From NCBI GenBank assembly GCA_945901665.1, contig CAMDLJ010000164.1:1-6253 (forward strand): a DNA stretch of 6,253 nucleotides. The letters are read 5' to 3'. Source of the stretch: Bordetella parapertussis. GTDB lineage: Bacteria > Pseudomonadota > Gammaproteobacteria > Burkholderiales > Burkholderiaceae. Shown in pieces: positions 1 to 6,218 of this stretch. The translations under genes and the position numbers were made by a program. The notes beneath the pieces were generated by a model that did not search any database, was not told the DNA's origin, and saw only the letters and a program-made list of their open reading frames with translations. Within the stretch, counting starts at the first letter, position 1. The number at the start of each line of letters is the position of its first letter.

Positions 1-594
1 ACTGGCCCCTTCATAGCCAATGCCCAAAGCGGAGCGCACCGAACTGCGCGGCCCATCGGCACCGATCATGAACTGCGCGCGCACATGCAACGGCTCGCGA
101 CCATCGACAGGACTGACCCAGGCATCAACATGCTCAGGGCCCGCTTCAAAGCGCTCCAATTTCCATCCAAAGCGCACATCGTTGCTGGGCCATTTCTGGG
201 CGTGCTTGAGCAACACCGGTTCGACCCATTTTTGCGACACGCGGTGGGGCAACTCAGCCGCGCTCCAAGCCCCCGACATGCCCCGCACACGGCTGGTCGC
301 TTGTGCAGGCGTGGGCAAGCGCAAACGCGCCAGCTCGTGCCCACCTAAGCGGGTGAAGTACGCAATGTCGGTGGGGTGGTCGGGGGGCAATCCCAATTGG
401 CGTATTTCTTGTGCAAAGCCCAAGCGGCGGTAATGCTCCATGGTGCGCGCTTGGGTCGCATTGGCCTGGGGGTTGAATGCGGTGGAAGGCTTGGCATCGA
501 CCACCAAGGCTGGCACACCGCGCAGGCCCAATTCATTGGCCAACATCAAACCACTGGGGCCGCCCCCCACAATGAGCACAGGAACTTGCATCAT
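1..594 (-). CDS. FAD-dependent monooxygenase, group A type (N-terminal part; C-terminus beyond window)
   Basis: The reading frame is open from ATG at 594 to the window edge, giving the first 198 residues of a protein that probably exceeds 380 residues. It begins with a Rossmann dinucleotide-binding motif, [21 protein letters not shown] (residues 6-26, GxGxxG type), followed by an acidic residue ending strand 2 (VVDA, D33). Residues 177-187 carry [11 protein letters not shown], the second FAD/NAD(P)H motif typical of the PF01494 family. These enzymes are cytoplasmic; they use NAD(P)H and O2 to hydroxylate aromatic or related substrates through a flavin hydroperoxide. The substrate cannot be told from this half; phenol-, hydroxyphenylpropionate- and polyketide-type hydroxylases share these motifs. 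Two consecutive ATG codons (594, 591) could each serve as start, and no clear Shine-Dalgarno sequence precedes them. It is divergent from purT and lacks a visible partner gene. Confidence 0.9.
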   Translation of the reverse strand, partial: MMQVPVLIVGGGPSGLMLANELGLRGVPALVVDAKPSTAFNPQANATQARTMEHYRRLGFAQEIRQLGLPPDHPTDIAYFTRLGGHELARLRLPTPAQATSRVRGMSGAWSAAELPHRVSQKWVEPVLLKHAQKWPSNDVRFGWKLERFEAGPEHVDAWVSPVDGREPLHVRAQFMIGADGPRSSVRSALGIGYEGAS

Positions 595-673
595 GGAAGG
601 TCAAACCGGGGACAAAGTTTTGTATTGGCAAACATATACTGGCATTATTTCACCAATCACCACGCTGGCGGCT

Positions 674-709
674 TGATGAACCCATCACAAGATGTGATCA
701 AACCCATCA
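674..709. repeat. Dyad and imperfect direct repeat upstream of purT (possible operator)
   Basis: ATCACA and TGTGAT (684-689 and 693-698) form a perfect 6-bp dyad around a 3-bp spacer. It is flanked by two copies of ACCCATCA (680-687 and 702-709), each preceded by a TGAT element, with a period of 22 bp, about two helical turns. The element ends 20 bases before the purT start, in the divergent gap shared with the monooxygenase gene. Such an arrangement could bind a dimeric regulator or shape the 5' leader. No known operator consensus was recognised, and arms this short can arise by chance. Confidence 0.3.
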
Positions 710-729
710 GCATCTGCACTCAACACACC

Positions 730-1863
730 ATGAAAAAAATCCTATTGCTTGGCTCCGGTGAATTGGGCAAAGAGTTTGTCATCAGCGCCAAGCGCCTGGG
801 CTGCCACGTGGTGGCCTGCGACAGCTATGCGGGAGCGCCCGCCATGCAAGTGGCCGACGAGCACATGGTGTTCAGCATGCTGGATGATGTGGCGCTGCGC
901 CACGCCATTGCCACCCACCAGCCTGACTTTGTGGTGCCTGAGATAGAAGCCATTCGCACCGAGGTGTTGCTGGAGGTCGAGTTGCAAGGCCAAACGGTCA
1001 TCCCCAGCGCCCGCGCGGCCAACCTGACCATGAACCGCGACCGCATCCGCCAAGTGGCCACCGAGCTGGGCGTGCGCACCGCGCGCTATGCCTATGCCGA
1101 ATCGGCCACCGAGTTGTTGGCCCAAGCCCAGGACATTGGCTTTCCGGTGGTGATCAAACCGGTGATGAGCTCATCTGGCAAAGGGCAAAGTGTGGCCCAC
1201 ACCGAAGCCGATATTTCAAACAGTTGGGACTTTGCCTGTGCGGGCATGCGCGGGGACCGCAAAAAAGTGATTGTGGAAGAGTTCATTCATTTTGAATATG
1301 AGATCACTTTGCTCACGGTGCGCCAACGCCATGGGCCCACGCTGTTTTGCCCGCCCATTGGCCATGTGCAAGAGCGCGGCGACTACCAATACAGCTGGCA
1401 ACCCCAGGCCATGTCGGCGGCACACTTGAAAGCCGCGCAAGACATGTCAGAGAAGGTGACCGCCAATTTGGGAGGCGTGGGATTGTTTGGCGTGGAATTT
1501 TTTGTCACCCGCGATGAGGTCATTTTCAGCGAGTTGAGCCCGCGCCCGCACGACACTGGCATGGTCACCCTGGTGAGCCAAAACTTGAGCGAGTTTGACC
1601 TGCATGCCCGTGCCATTTTGGGTTTGCCCATCCCGTTGATCGAAGCGCACGAAGGCGCCAGTGCCGTGGTACTGGCCAGTCGCGATGGCGTCAACCCCCA
1701 GTTTGAGGGCGTGGAACAAGCCCTGAGCGTGCCCGGCGTCGATGTGCGCATTTTTGGCAAGCCCAGCACCCGCCCCTACCGGCGCATGGCCGTGGCTTTG
1801 GCCCGCGGTACCAACGCCTTGGCCACAGCCCGCGCAGCGGCCGCCAAAATCAAAGTGATCTAA
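730..1863 (+). CDS. purT: Formate-dependent phosphoribosylglycinamide formyltransferase 2 (GAR transformylase T)
   Basis: A 377-residue cytoplasmic ATP-grasp enzyme that makes formyl-GAR from GAR, formate and ATP in purine synthesis, bypassing the formyl-THF-dependent PurN step. Family landmarks are in order: GSGELG (8-13), VPEIEAI (69-75), ATP-binding K143 with the loop SSSGKGQ (147-153), GVEFF (254-258), and [12 protein letters not shown] (266-277). From remembered E. coli PurT, Glu22, Glu82, Glu267, Glu279, Asp286, Lys355 and Arg362 map to E11, E71, E256, E268, D275, K344 and R351, all at a constant offset of 11, so the active site looks intact. The start at 730 was chosen because the protein then begins [15 protein letters not shown], a common family N-terminus. 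An in-frame ATG at 676 would add 18 residues that do not resemble the E. coli leader. No Shine-Dalgarno is evident, but the start is followed by two AAA codons. It is likely first in an operon with the next two genes. Confidence 0.96.
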   Translation: MKKILLLGSGELGKEFVISAKRLGCHVVACDSYAGAPAMQVADEHMVFSMLDDVALRHAIATHQPDFVVPEIEAIRTEVLLEVELQGQTVIPSARAANLTMNRDRIRQVATELGVRTARYAYAESATELLAQAQDIGFPVVIKPVMSSSGKGQSVAHTEADISNSWDFACAGMRGDRKKVIVEEFIHFEYEITLLTVRQRHGPTLFCPPIGHVQERGDYQYSWQPQAMSAAHLKAAQDMSEKVTANLGGVGLFGVEFFVTRDEVIFSELSPRPHDTGMVTLVSQNLSEFDLHARAILGLPIPLIEAHEGASAVVLASRDGVNPQFEGVEQALSVPGVDVRIFGKPSTRPYRRMAVALARGTNALATARAAAAKIKVI

Positions 1864-1883
1864 CACCACCCACTGCCCACACT

Positions 1884-1887
1884 GGAG
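1884..1887 (+). promoter_or_regulatory. Ribosome binding site GGAG for the 94-residue protein
   Basis: GGAG lies 6 bases before the ATG at 1894, within the 30-bp gap after the purT stop. It is one of the few recognisable Shine-Dalgarno sites in this window and supports both the start choice and the reality of this short gene. Confidence 0.6.
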
Positions 1888-1893
1888 CCCCAC

Positions 1894-2178
1894 ATGTCCA
1901 ACCCACACGCTGCAGAACAAGTTTTTTTCAAAGACCCGGCGATGGATCGCCTCATGGGCGTGACCATGGCCTTGGCCACCGAGGTTTATGTGTTGCGTGA
2001 CCGCCTGCGGGCTCTGGAAACCCTGTTGGCCCAACAAGGGGCTGCGGATCTGCAAAGCTTGAACCAGGAAGTGGCGCCAGAGGCGTTGGCCACCCATCAA
2101 GCCGATCGGGATGCCTTTGTCGCACACCTGCTCTCCCCGCTGCTAGGTAAAGCGAGCAGTTTGGGGGTACAGCGATGA
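1894..2178 (+). CDS. Small helical protein of unknown function, coupled to a methyltransferase
   Basis: A 94-residue protein I cannot assign to a named family. It has no signal peptide, no cysteine and no convincing membrane segment, so it is probably cytoplasmic. Residues 16-48 (from AMDRLMGV to LLAQQG) read as one long amphipathic helix with leucine, methionine and valine at heptad-like spacing and the charged run RDRLRALE. This would suit a coiled coil or an oligomerisation interface. A second predicted helix covers about 63-85 (ALATHQADRDAFVAHLLSPLL). The gene follows purT by 30 bp, and its TGA overlaps the next ATG (ATGA, 2175-2178). This implies translational coupling and suggests, by inference only, that the product acts with the methyltransferase. 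The GGAG site upstream and the tight spacing favour a real gene over a chance frame. A T7 run (1922-1928) lies near codon 10. Confidence 0.8.
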   Translation: MSNPHAAEQVFFKDPAMDRLMGVTMALATEVYVLRDRLRALETLLAQQGAADLQSLNQEVAPEALATHQADRDAFVAHLLSPLLGKASSLGVQR

Positions 2179-3221
2179 GCATCGTCAATGCGCGCGCTTT
2201 TTCTGCCGCTCAAGATTTTTTATTGGGTGCAAAAAAGTTTTGGACCACCCAGATGTACCCACAGTTGCGTGAACAAAACCAGGCACAAACCGGCGGCACG
2301 GCATCCCCTGTGGCGGATCGCGTGCAAGGCAACGACCTCTACCCTTTTTACGCCTGGATGGAGCGCCATTTGCAGCGCATGAAATACGCTGGTCGCTATG
2401 GCTTGGTGCCCTGGCACGACACCCAACGCCCTGCCCTTGAGTCTGCGCTGGCCCCAGTCGAGGTGCCCACCGTGCCCCACTTTGCCGTGCCCGCCTACTA
2501 CCCATCGTTTGATGTGCACCAACACCCGGGCGGGCTGATGGGAGACAGCTTGGCGGGGTTTGTCTATGAGCGCGGGGCCCGCTCCACCACCCCACTGGAC
2601 AAACACTTTGATTTGCACCACCGCTTCACCCGCCAAGTTTCAGCCGTGACAACGCCTCAGCGAATTTTGGATTTGGGTTGTGGTTTTGGCAAAAGTACGC
2701 GGCCCTTTGCCCAGCAATTTGCACAAGCCCAGGTGACGGCCACCGATTTGTCCATGCCTTGTTTGAAGCTGGCCCGCCACCTGGACGCGCAAGAAAACAT
2801 CACCCATGTCCGCTACCTGCAAGCCGATGCCTGCGCCACTGGTTTGGCCGCGGGGGGCTATGACTTGGTCACCTCCACCATGCTGTTGCACGAGTTGCCA
2901 ACAAGGCACTTGGCTGAATTGTTTGTGCAAGCCCACCGTTTGCTCGAACCCGGTGGATGGACCGTGCACTTGGATTTTTTGCCTCAGGCACAACCTGGCG
3001 CTGATGGGTTCAGCCAATTCATCCATGCGGGCCACTCTGTGCGCAACAACGAACCCTTTATGCAGAGTTTGGCCGCATTTGATGTGCACGGCCATTTGCA
3101 GTCCCTGGGATTCACCGACATCAGCATCACGCCCTTTGCTGAAAACGACCAAGCCCTGGACCCCCACTACCCCTACTGGCGCTTTCCGTGGGCAGTGGTG
3201 CAAGCGCGCAAAGCCTTGTAA
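2175..3221 (+). CDS. Class I SAM-dependent methyltransferase with long N-terminal extension
   Basis: A 348-residue protein. The C-terminal half has the Rossmann methyltransferase fold: motif I ILDLGCGFGKST (164-175), the acidic residue after strand 2 in TATDLS (188-193, D191), LQADA (215-219), the motif-IV region YDLVTSTMLLHEL (229-241), and LLEPGGWTVHLDFL (256-269). The first 155 residues match no domain I recognise. They include aromatic and histidine-rich patches: YYPSFDVHQHPGG (108-120), YERGARSTTPLDKHFDLHHR (131-150). No signal peptide or membrane helix is evident, so it is probably cytoplasmic. The substrate is unknown; a small-molecule O-, N- or C-methyltransferase of the UbiE-like type is the broad expectation. 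The ATG overlaps the stop of the 94-residue gene, with GGGGGT 7 bases upstream as a weak ribosome site. It ends 19 bp from the converging dctM, with no strong terminator between them. Confidence 0.88.
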   Translation: MSIVNARAFSAAQDFLLGAKKFWTTQMYPQLREQNQAQTGGTASPVADRVQGNDLYPFYAWMERHLQRMKYAGRYGLVPWHDTQRPALESALAPVEVPTVPHFAVPAYYPSFDVHQHPGGLMGDSLAGFVYERGARSTTPLDKHFDLHHRFTRQVSAVTTPQRILDLGCGFGKSTRPFAQQFAQAQVTATDLSMPCLKLARHLDAQENITHVRYLQADACATGLAAGGYDLVTSTMLLHELPTRHLAELFVQAHRLLEPGGWTVHLDFLPQAQPGADGFSQFIHAGHSVRNNEPFMQSLAAFDVHGHLQSLGFTDISITPFAENDQALDPHYPYWRFPWAVVQARKAL

Positions 3222-3240
3222 GCGCCTGGCCCAATGCGCG

Positions 3241-4560
3241 CTAGTGCGACATCTTGGGCAGCCAAGTCGCCAGGGGGGGGAAGACAATGATCATGGCGAT
3301 CAGCAGCAGCACACAGCCGATGAAGGGCATGGCCGCCAAATAAATGTCTTTCATGGTGGTCTCTGGCGGTGCCACCCCTTTCATCACAAAGAGCAGCAAG
3401 CCAAATGGCGGCGTGGTGTAGCCAATCTCCAGGGCCAAGAGCATGATCAGGCCAAACCAAGTCAAGTCAAAACCCAGGGTTTTGGCCAATGGGAAAAAGA
3501 TGGGCGCGGTCAACAACATCATGGACAGTTGGTCCATGAAGCAACCCAAAAACAAAATCATCGCCAGCATGATCATCAACATGCCCATGGGTGTCAGTTC
3601 AAAGGACAAGGCCCAATTCATCAAGCCGCTGGAGGCCCCAGTGAACGCCAAAATTTGTGCAAACGTCGCAGAGCCAAAGATAATCAAGAAGGACATCACC
3701 GTGATGCGCAACGCGCCTTCAAGCGACTTGACCCAAGCCGACCAAGTCATCTCACCATAGCAAGCTGCCAACACCACCACCGACAAAGCGCCCAGGGCGG
3801 CCGCTTCGGTGGGCGTGGCCCAACCGGTGAGCATGACCAACACCGAAAAGGCGATCACCGCCACCATGGGCAGCACATCGACCACGATCAAGCGCAGCTT
3901 TTCTTGCCGCGATACCGGTTCGGCGTTGTATTGGGGTGCGGCCGTGGGATCGAAGTGCGTCCAAGCCCAAATCAACACGCCATACATCAAGGCCAGAACC
4001 AAGCCAGGGATGATGCCTGCAATCAACAAGTCGCCCACATCGGTTTGACCCAACGTAGCGAGCAACACCGTCAACGCGGAAGGTGGAATGATGACGGCCA
4101 AGCCACCCACGCCCATGATCGGGCCAATGGACAAAAACTTGTTGTAACCGCGCTTGGTCATCTCGGGCACCATCAACGAGCCCAACAACGCGCAAGCACC
4201 CATGCTGGAGCCAGCAGGGCCCGCAAATGCGGTCCCGCCGATCAGGGTCACATACGACAAGCGCCCAGGTAAATTGCCCAGCAATTTGTCCGCGGCATTA
4301 AAGCACCGGGTGGCCAAATTGGTGTGATAAAACAACTCGCCCATCAACAAAAACATGGGGATGGGCACCAAGGCAAAGGACGTCATGGACCCAAAGCCAT
4401 TGTTCACTGTTTGGATAATGCCGTTGGCCCCGCCCATGAACAAATAGGCGGCCACCAGGTTGCCTGCACAAAAGGCCAAGGCCACTGGAACCCCCACCAG
4501 CATGAAAAACAAGGACATGCCAAAGAGCGCTGTGGCGGCCCAATACCACTCTAAGTTCAT
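3241..4560 (-). CDS. dctM: TRAP transporter large permease subunit (DctM family)
   Basis: A 439-residue, highly hydrophobic inner-membrane protein of usual DctM length with about 11-12 predicted helices. It is the ion-coupled (normally Na+) translocation subunit that takes substrate from the periplasmic DctP-type protein. Family signatures are visible: PIPMFLLMGELF (66-77), TAFAGPAGSSMGACALLGSLMVPEM as a broken-helix segment (110-134), GPIMGVGGLAVIIPPS (146-161), GWATPTEAAALGA (246-258), LGCFMDQLSMMLLTAPIFFPL (338-358) and LEIGYTTPPFGLLLFVMKG (377-395). Its ATG overlaps the dctQ stop (ATGA, 4557-4560), so translation is probably coupled. A run of eight C on the coding strand (plus-strand G8 at 3273-3280) lies at codons 427-430, just before the C-terminus. 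The substrate cannot be read from this subunit. The gene symbol reflects the family, not proven C4-dicarboxylate transport. Confidence 0.95.
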   Translation of the reverse strand: MNLEWYWAATALFGMSLFFMLVGVPVALAFCAGNLVAAYLFMGGANGIIQTVNNGFGSMTSFALVPIPMFLLMGELFYHTNLATRCFNAADKLLGNLPGRLSYVTLIGGTAFAGPAGSSMGACALLGSLMVPEMTKRGYNKFLSIGPIMGVGGLAVIIPPSALTVLLATLGQTDVGDLLIAGIIPGLVLALMYGVLIWAWTHFDPTAAPQYNAEPVSRQEKLRLIVVDVLPMVAVIAFSVLVMLTGWATPTEAAALGALSVVVLAACYGEMTWSAWVKSLEGALRITVMSFLIIFGSATFAQILAFTGASSGLMNWALSFELTPMGMLMIMLAMILFLGCFMDQLSMMLLTAPIFFPLAKTLGFDLTWFGLIMLLALEIGYTTPPFGLLLFVMKGVAPPETTMKDIYLAAMPFIGCVLLLIAMIIVFPPLATWLPKMSH

Positions 4561-5078
4561 GGCTTGCTTTCTGTGGATTGAGTCGACAGCGCGGAGCTCA
4601 AGTCACCCAGCACACTTTCGCCCTTGAGCAGCAAGCGCAAGAACTCTATGCCCATCATCAAAAACCCAATGGGGATGAAGATCACCACCATCCAGCGCGG
4701 CATGTCCATGGAGCGCACGTCCACATCGGATCGCATGTAATTGGTCCAGGTCACCTCAAAACCGTACCAAGCAATCAAGCCACACACCAGCACACATCCC
4801 ACACCCACGGCAAAAGTCATCCAACGGCGCAAGCCCGGGCCCACAGACATGAGAAGGATTTCCACATAAACGTGGCCCTTCTCACGCACCAACCAGGGCG
4901 CGCCCAAACACGGCACGATGAGCAAGGCGTATTCGGTGAAGGTGAACAAATGCGCCGAGCTTTGAAACCCGAGGTTGCGCACGATGACATCGATGCAGAT
5001 GCTGAGCATCATGGCAGCCATCAATAGACCCGCCAACCAAGCCATGGCATGGACCAGCCAGGTGTAGGCACGGTTCAT
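4557..5078 (-). CDS. dctQ: TRAP transporter small permease subunit (DctQ family)
   Basis: With ATG at 5078 the product has 173 residues, in the normal DctQ range, with four predicted helices at about 8-28, 46-64, 85-107 and 128-150. Family features include the charged segment after helix 1 (DVIVRNLGF, 30-38), a glutamate in helix 2 (FTEYALL, 47-53), LVREKGHVYVEILL (63-76) and PRWMVVIFIPIGFLMMGIEF (127-146). It pairs with DctM in the inner membrane. The frame stays open upstream to a TTG at 5123, but that codon lies inside the intergenic hairpin and the extra residues would spoil the short N-terminus typical of the family, so ATG 5078 is preferred. No strong ribosome site is visible (CGGAAT is close to the start). 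It is separated from dctP by 60 bp and overlaps dctM by 4 bp. Confidence 0.92.
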   Translation of the reverse strand: MNRAYTWLVHAMAWLAGLLMAAMMLSICIDVIVRNLGFQSSAHLFTFTEYALLIVPCLGAPWLVREKGHVYVEILLMSVGPGLRRWMTFAVGVGCVLVCGLIAWYGFEVTWTNYMRSDVDVRSMDMPRWMVVIFIPIGFLMMGIEFLRLLLKGESVLGDLSSALSTQSTESKP

Positions 5079-5098
5079 AAAATTCCGATCAAAGAATG

Positions 5099-5131
5099 AA
5101 AAGGCCACCCTTGGTCTAGCCAAGGGTGGCC
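5099..5131 (-). terminator. Intra-operon hairpin with T-tract between dctP and dctQ (attenuating terminator)
   Basis: GGCCACCCTTGG (5103-5114) and CCAAGGGTGGCC (5120-5131) are perfect inverted repeats, a 12-bp GC-rich stem with a 5-base loop. Read on the minus strand, the stem starts 7 bases after the dctP stop and is followed by TTTTCATTCTTT, which fits a Rho-independent terminator or 3'-end-stabilising structure. On the plus strand the 3' side lacks a T-run, so the polarity matches the operon. Because dctQ and dctM lie downstream with no obvious promoter of their own, partial read-through is likely. Confidence 0.8.
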
Positions 5132-5138
5132 CAGGGGA

Positions 5139-6143
5139 TCACTTGACTGGAGCAAACAAATTTTTGAATTTACTCACATCATCAGAGGCCCCAATTTTGG
5201 CCAAACGCTCGCGCATGCGCTCGTAACTGGCATTGCGGGCCTCATCCGCAAATTTGGCGGCAGCAGCGGCCCCCAATGAAACACCTTTTACACCGCGCTT
5301 TTCCAACTCGGCAAATTCGCGGTTGCGCAGTTCACGCAAATCTTTCATGGAAGATACTTCATGCTCGATCATGACTTTTTGCAGAATTTCTTTGGACTTG
5401 TCAGACAAAGAGTTCCACTTGCGCACATTGATGATCACACCCAAATCGGTGGTGAAAAAGGGTGGGTCCAAACGGAACTTCAGAAACTTGTCCCAGTTGG
5501 CATCCATCAAACCAATTTCGGTCCAACCCGTGGCATCCACCGTGCCGCGCTCGAGTGCGGTGTAGGCCTCGGTCGAAGGCAAGTTGATGATTTGGGCTTT
5601 GAGGTAATTGGTGAAAAACGCGTTGTAGATGGGGTTGCCACGCAACTTCACACCAGCGATGTCCAAATTGCCATTGGCGTCGATTTTGGGTTGTGACTTG
5701 AACCACATGTGGAAGCGAATGCCACTGTCCATCCAGCCCAAATAGGTCACACCCATGCGGCGAATGTGGGCTTCATTGAGGGCGGCCAAGGCGCCAGATT
5801 TGCGCGCTGTGGGGCCATCCAAGGTGCTGGAACTGACCGCGTCACACTCGGGCACGCTACCGGCATAAAACGCACAAGGTGTGTAGACCATGTCGACCAC
5901 GCCATCACGCACCGCATTGGGCTGCTCAAATTGACCAATGGCCTCGGGGCCGCCACGCACTTTGATTTCCACAATGCCTTTGCCCGCGGCATTGACTTTG
6001 CGAACATATTCCAAAAAGCTTTTGGAATAGACCCAGGTGGTCGGAAAGGCATGGACCGCAGACAAGGTGTCTAAGGCTTGCGCCGGCATGGCCCAAGCGG
6101 CCAAAGAAATGATCAAAGCGGAAAGTAGCTTTTTGGTATTCAT
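5139..6143 (-). CDS. dctP: TRAP transporter periplasmic substrate-binding protein (DctP family)
   Basis: A 334-residue protein with a classic Sec signal peptide: MNTKK, hydrophobic core LLSALIISLAAWA, and likely cleavage after AQA (residue 23). The frame runs on upstream to a TTG at 6218, but the signal peptide fixes ATG 6143 as start. The mature part follows the PF03480 plan: an N-terminal lobe, R143 in GIRFH, and GVKLRGNP (164-171), whose R168 matches in position the carboxylate-binding arginine of SiaP-type proteins. Next comes LPSTEAYTALERGTVDATGW (188-207), the family's E-x-Y-x-A-L-x-x-G-x-V-D region. It captures a carboxylate substrate in the periplasm and delivers it to DctQM. The residue after VD is Ala rather than the common Gly. 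Two cysteines (C90, C100) could form a periplasmic disulfide. The substrate is unknown. This is the first gene of the operon. Confidence 0.95.
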   Translation of the reverse strand: MNTKKLLSALIISLAAWAMPAQALDTLSAVHAFPTTWVYSKSFLEYVRKVNAAGKGIVEIKVRGGPEAIGQFEQPNAVRDGVVDMVYTPCAFYAGSVPECDAVSSSTLDGPTARKSGALAALNEAHIRRMGVTYLGWMDSGIRFHMWFKSQPKIDANGNLDIAGVKLRGNPIYNAFFTNYLKAQIINLPSTEAYTALERGTVDATGWTEIGLMDANWDKFLKFRLDPPFFTTDLGVIINVRKWNSLSDKSKEILQKVMIEHEVSSMKDLRELRNREFAELEKRGVKGVSLGAAAAAKFADEARNASYERMRERLAKIGASDDVSKFKNLFAPVK

Positions 6144-6189
6144 ATGATGAAATTGATGAGGTTCGATGAGAGGGATGAATAAGTCGCAC

Positions 6190-6218
6190 ATCGTAATAAT
6201 GAAAAGCCGTCTTTGCAA
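6190..6218 (-). promoter_or_regulatory. Candidate sigma-70 promoter of the TRAP operon
   Basis: On the minus strand, TTGCAA (6213-6218, 4/6 match to TTGACA) is followed after exactly 17 bases by TACGAT (6190-6195, 4/6 match to TATAAT). Transcription would begin near 6183, leaving a leader of about 40 bases before the dctP ATG at 6143. No strong Shine-Dalgarno is seen in that leader. Prediction is by eye only. Confidence 0.45.

Noticed and set aside
20..433. Plus-strand open frame of 137 codons opposite the monooxygenase
   Set aside because: The minus-strand frame shows both FAD motifs and is open to the window edge. The plus-strand product has no recognisable features.
376..729. Extension of the purT frame upstream to 376
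   Set aside because: It would run antisense through the monooxygenase N-terminus. The added sequence resembles nothing in the PurT family, so the frame is open by chance.
595..729. ZTP (pfl) or other one-carbon riboswitch in the purT leader
   Set aside because: Looked for because such riboswitches accompany formate and purine genes. The conserved GGGUCGUGACUGGCG-like and CCGCCUGGG-like blocks are absent and the leader is too short.
1447..2127. Minus-strand open frame of 226 codons opposite purT and the small gene
   Set aside because: Antisense shadow: it is His/Gly/Gln-rich with no domain, while the plus strand carries intact PurT catalytic motifs.
2806..4272. Long plus-strand open frame (488 codons) opposite dctM and overlapping the methyltransferase
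   Set aside because: Its product is low-complexity, rich in His, Gln, Arg and Gly, as expected from reading the antisense of a hydrophobic membrane protein. The minus strand holds a clear DctM.
6144..6218. Upstream extension of dctP to the TTG at 6218
   Set aside because: It would bury the Sec signal peptide 25 residues inside the protein and overlap the candidate promoter.
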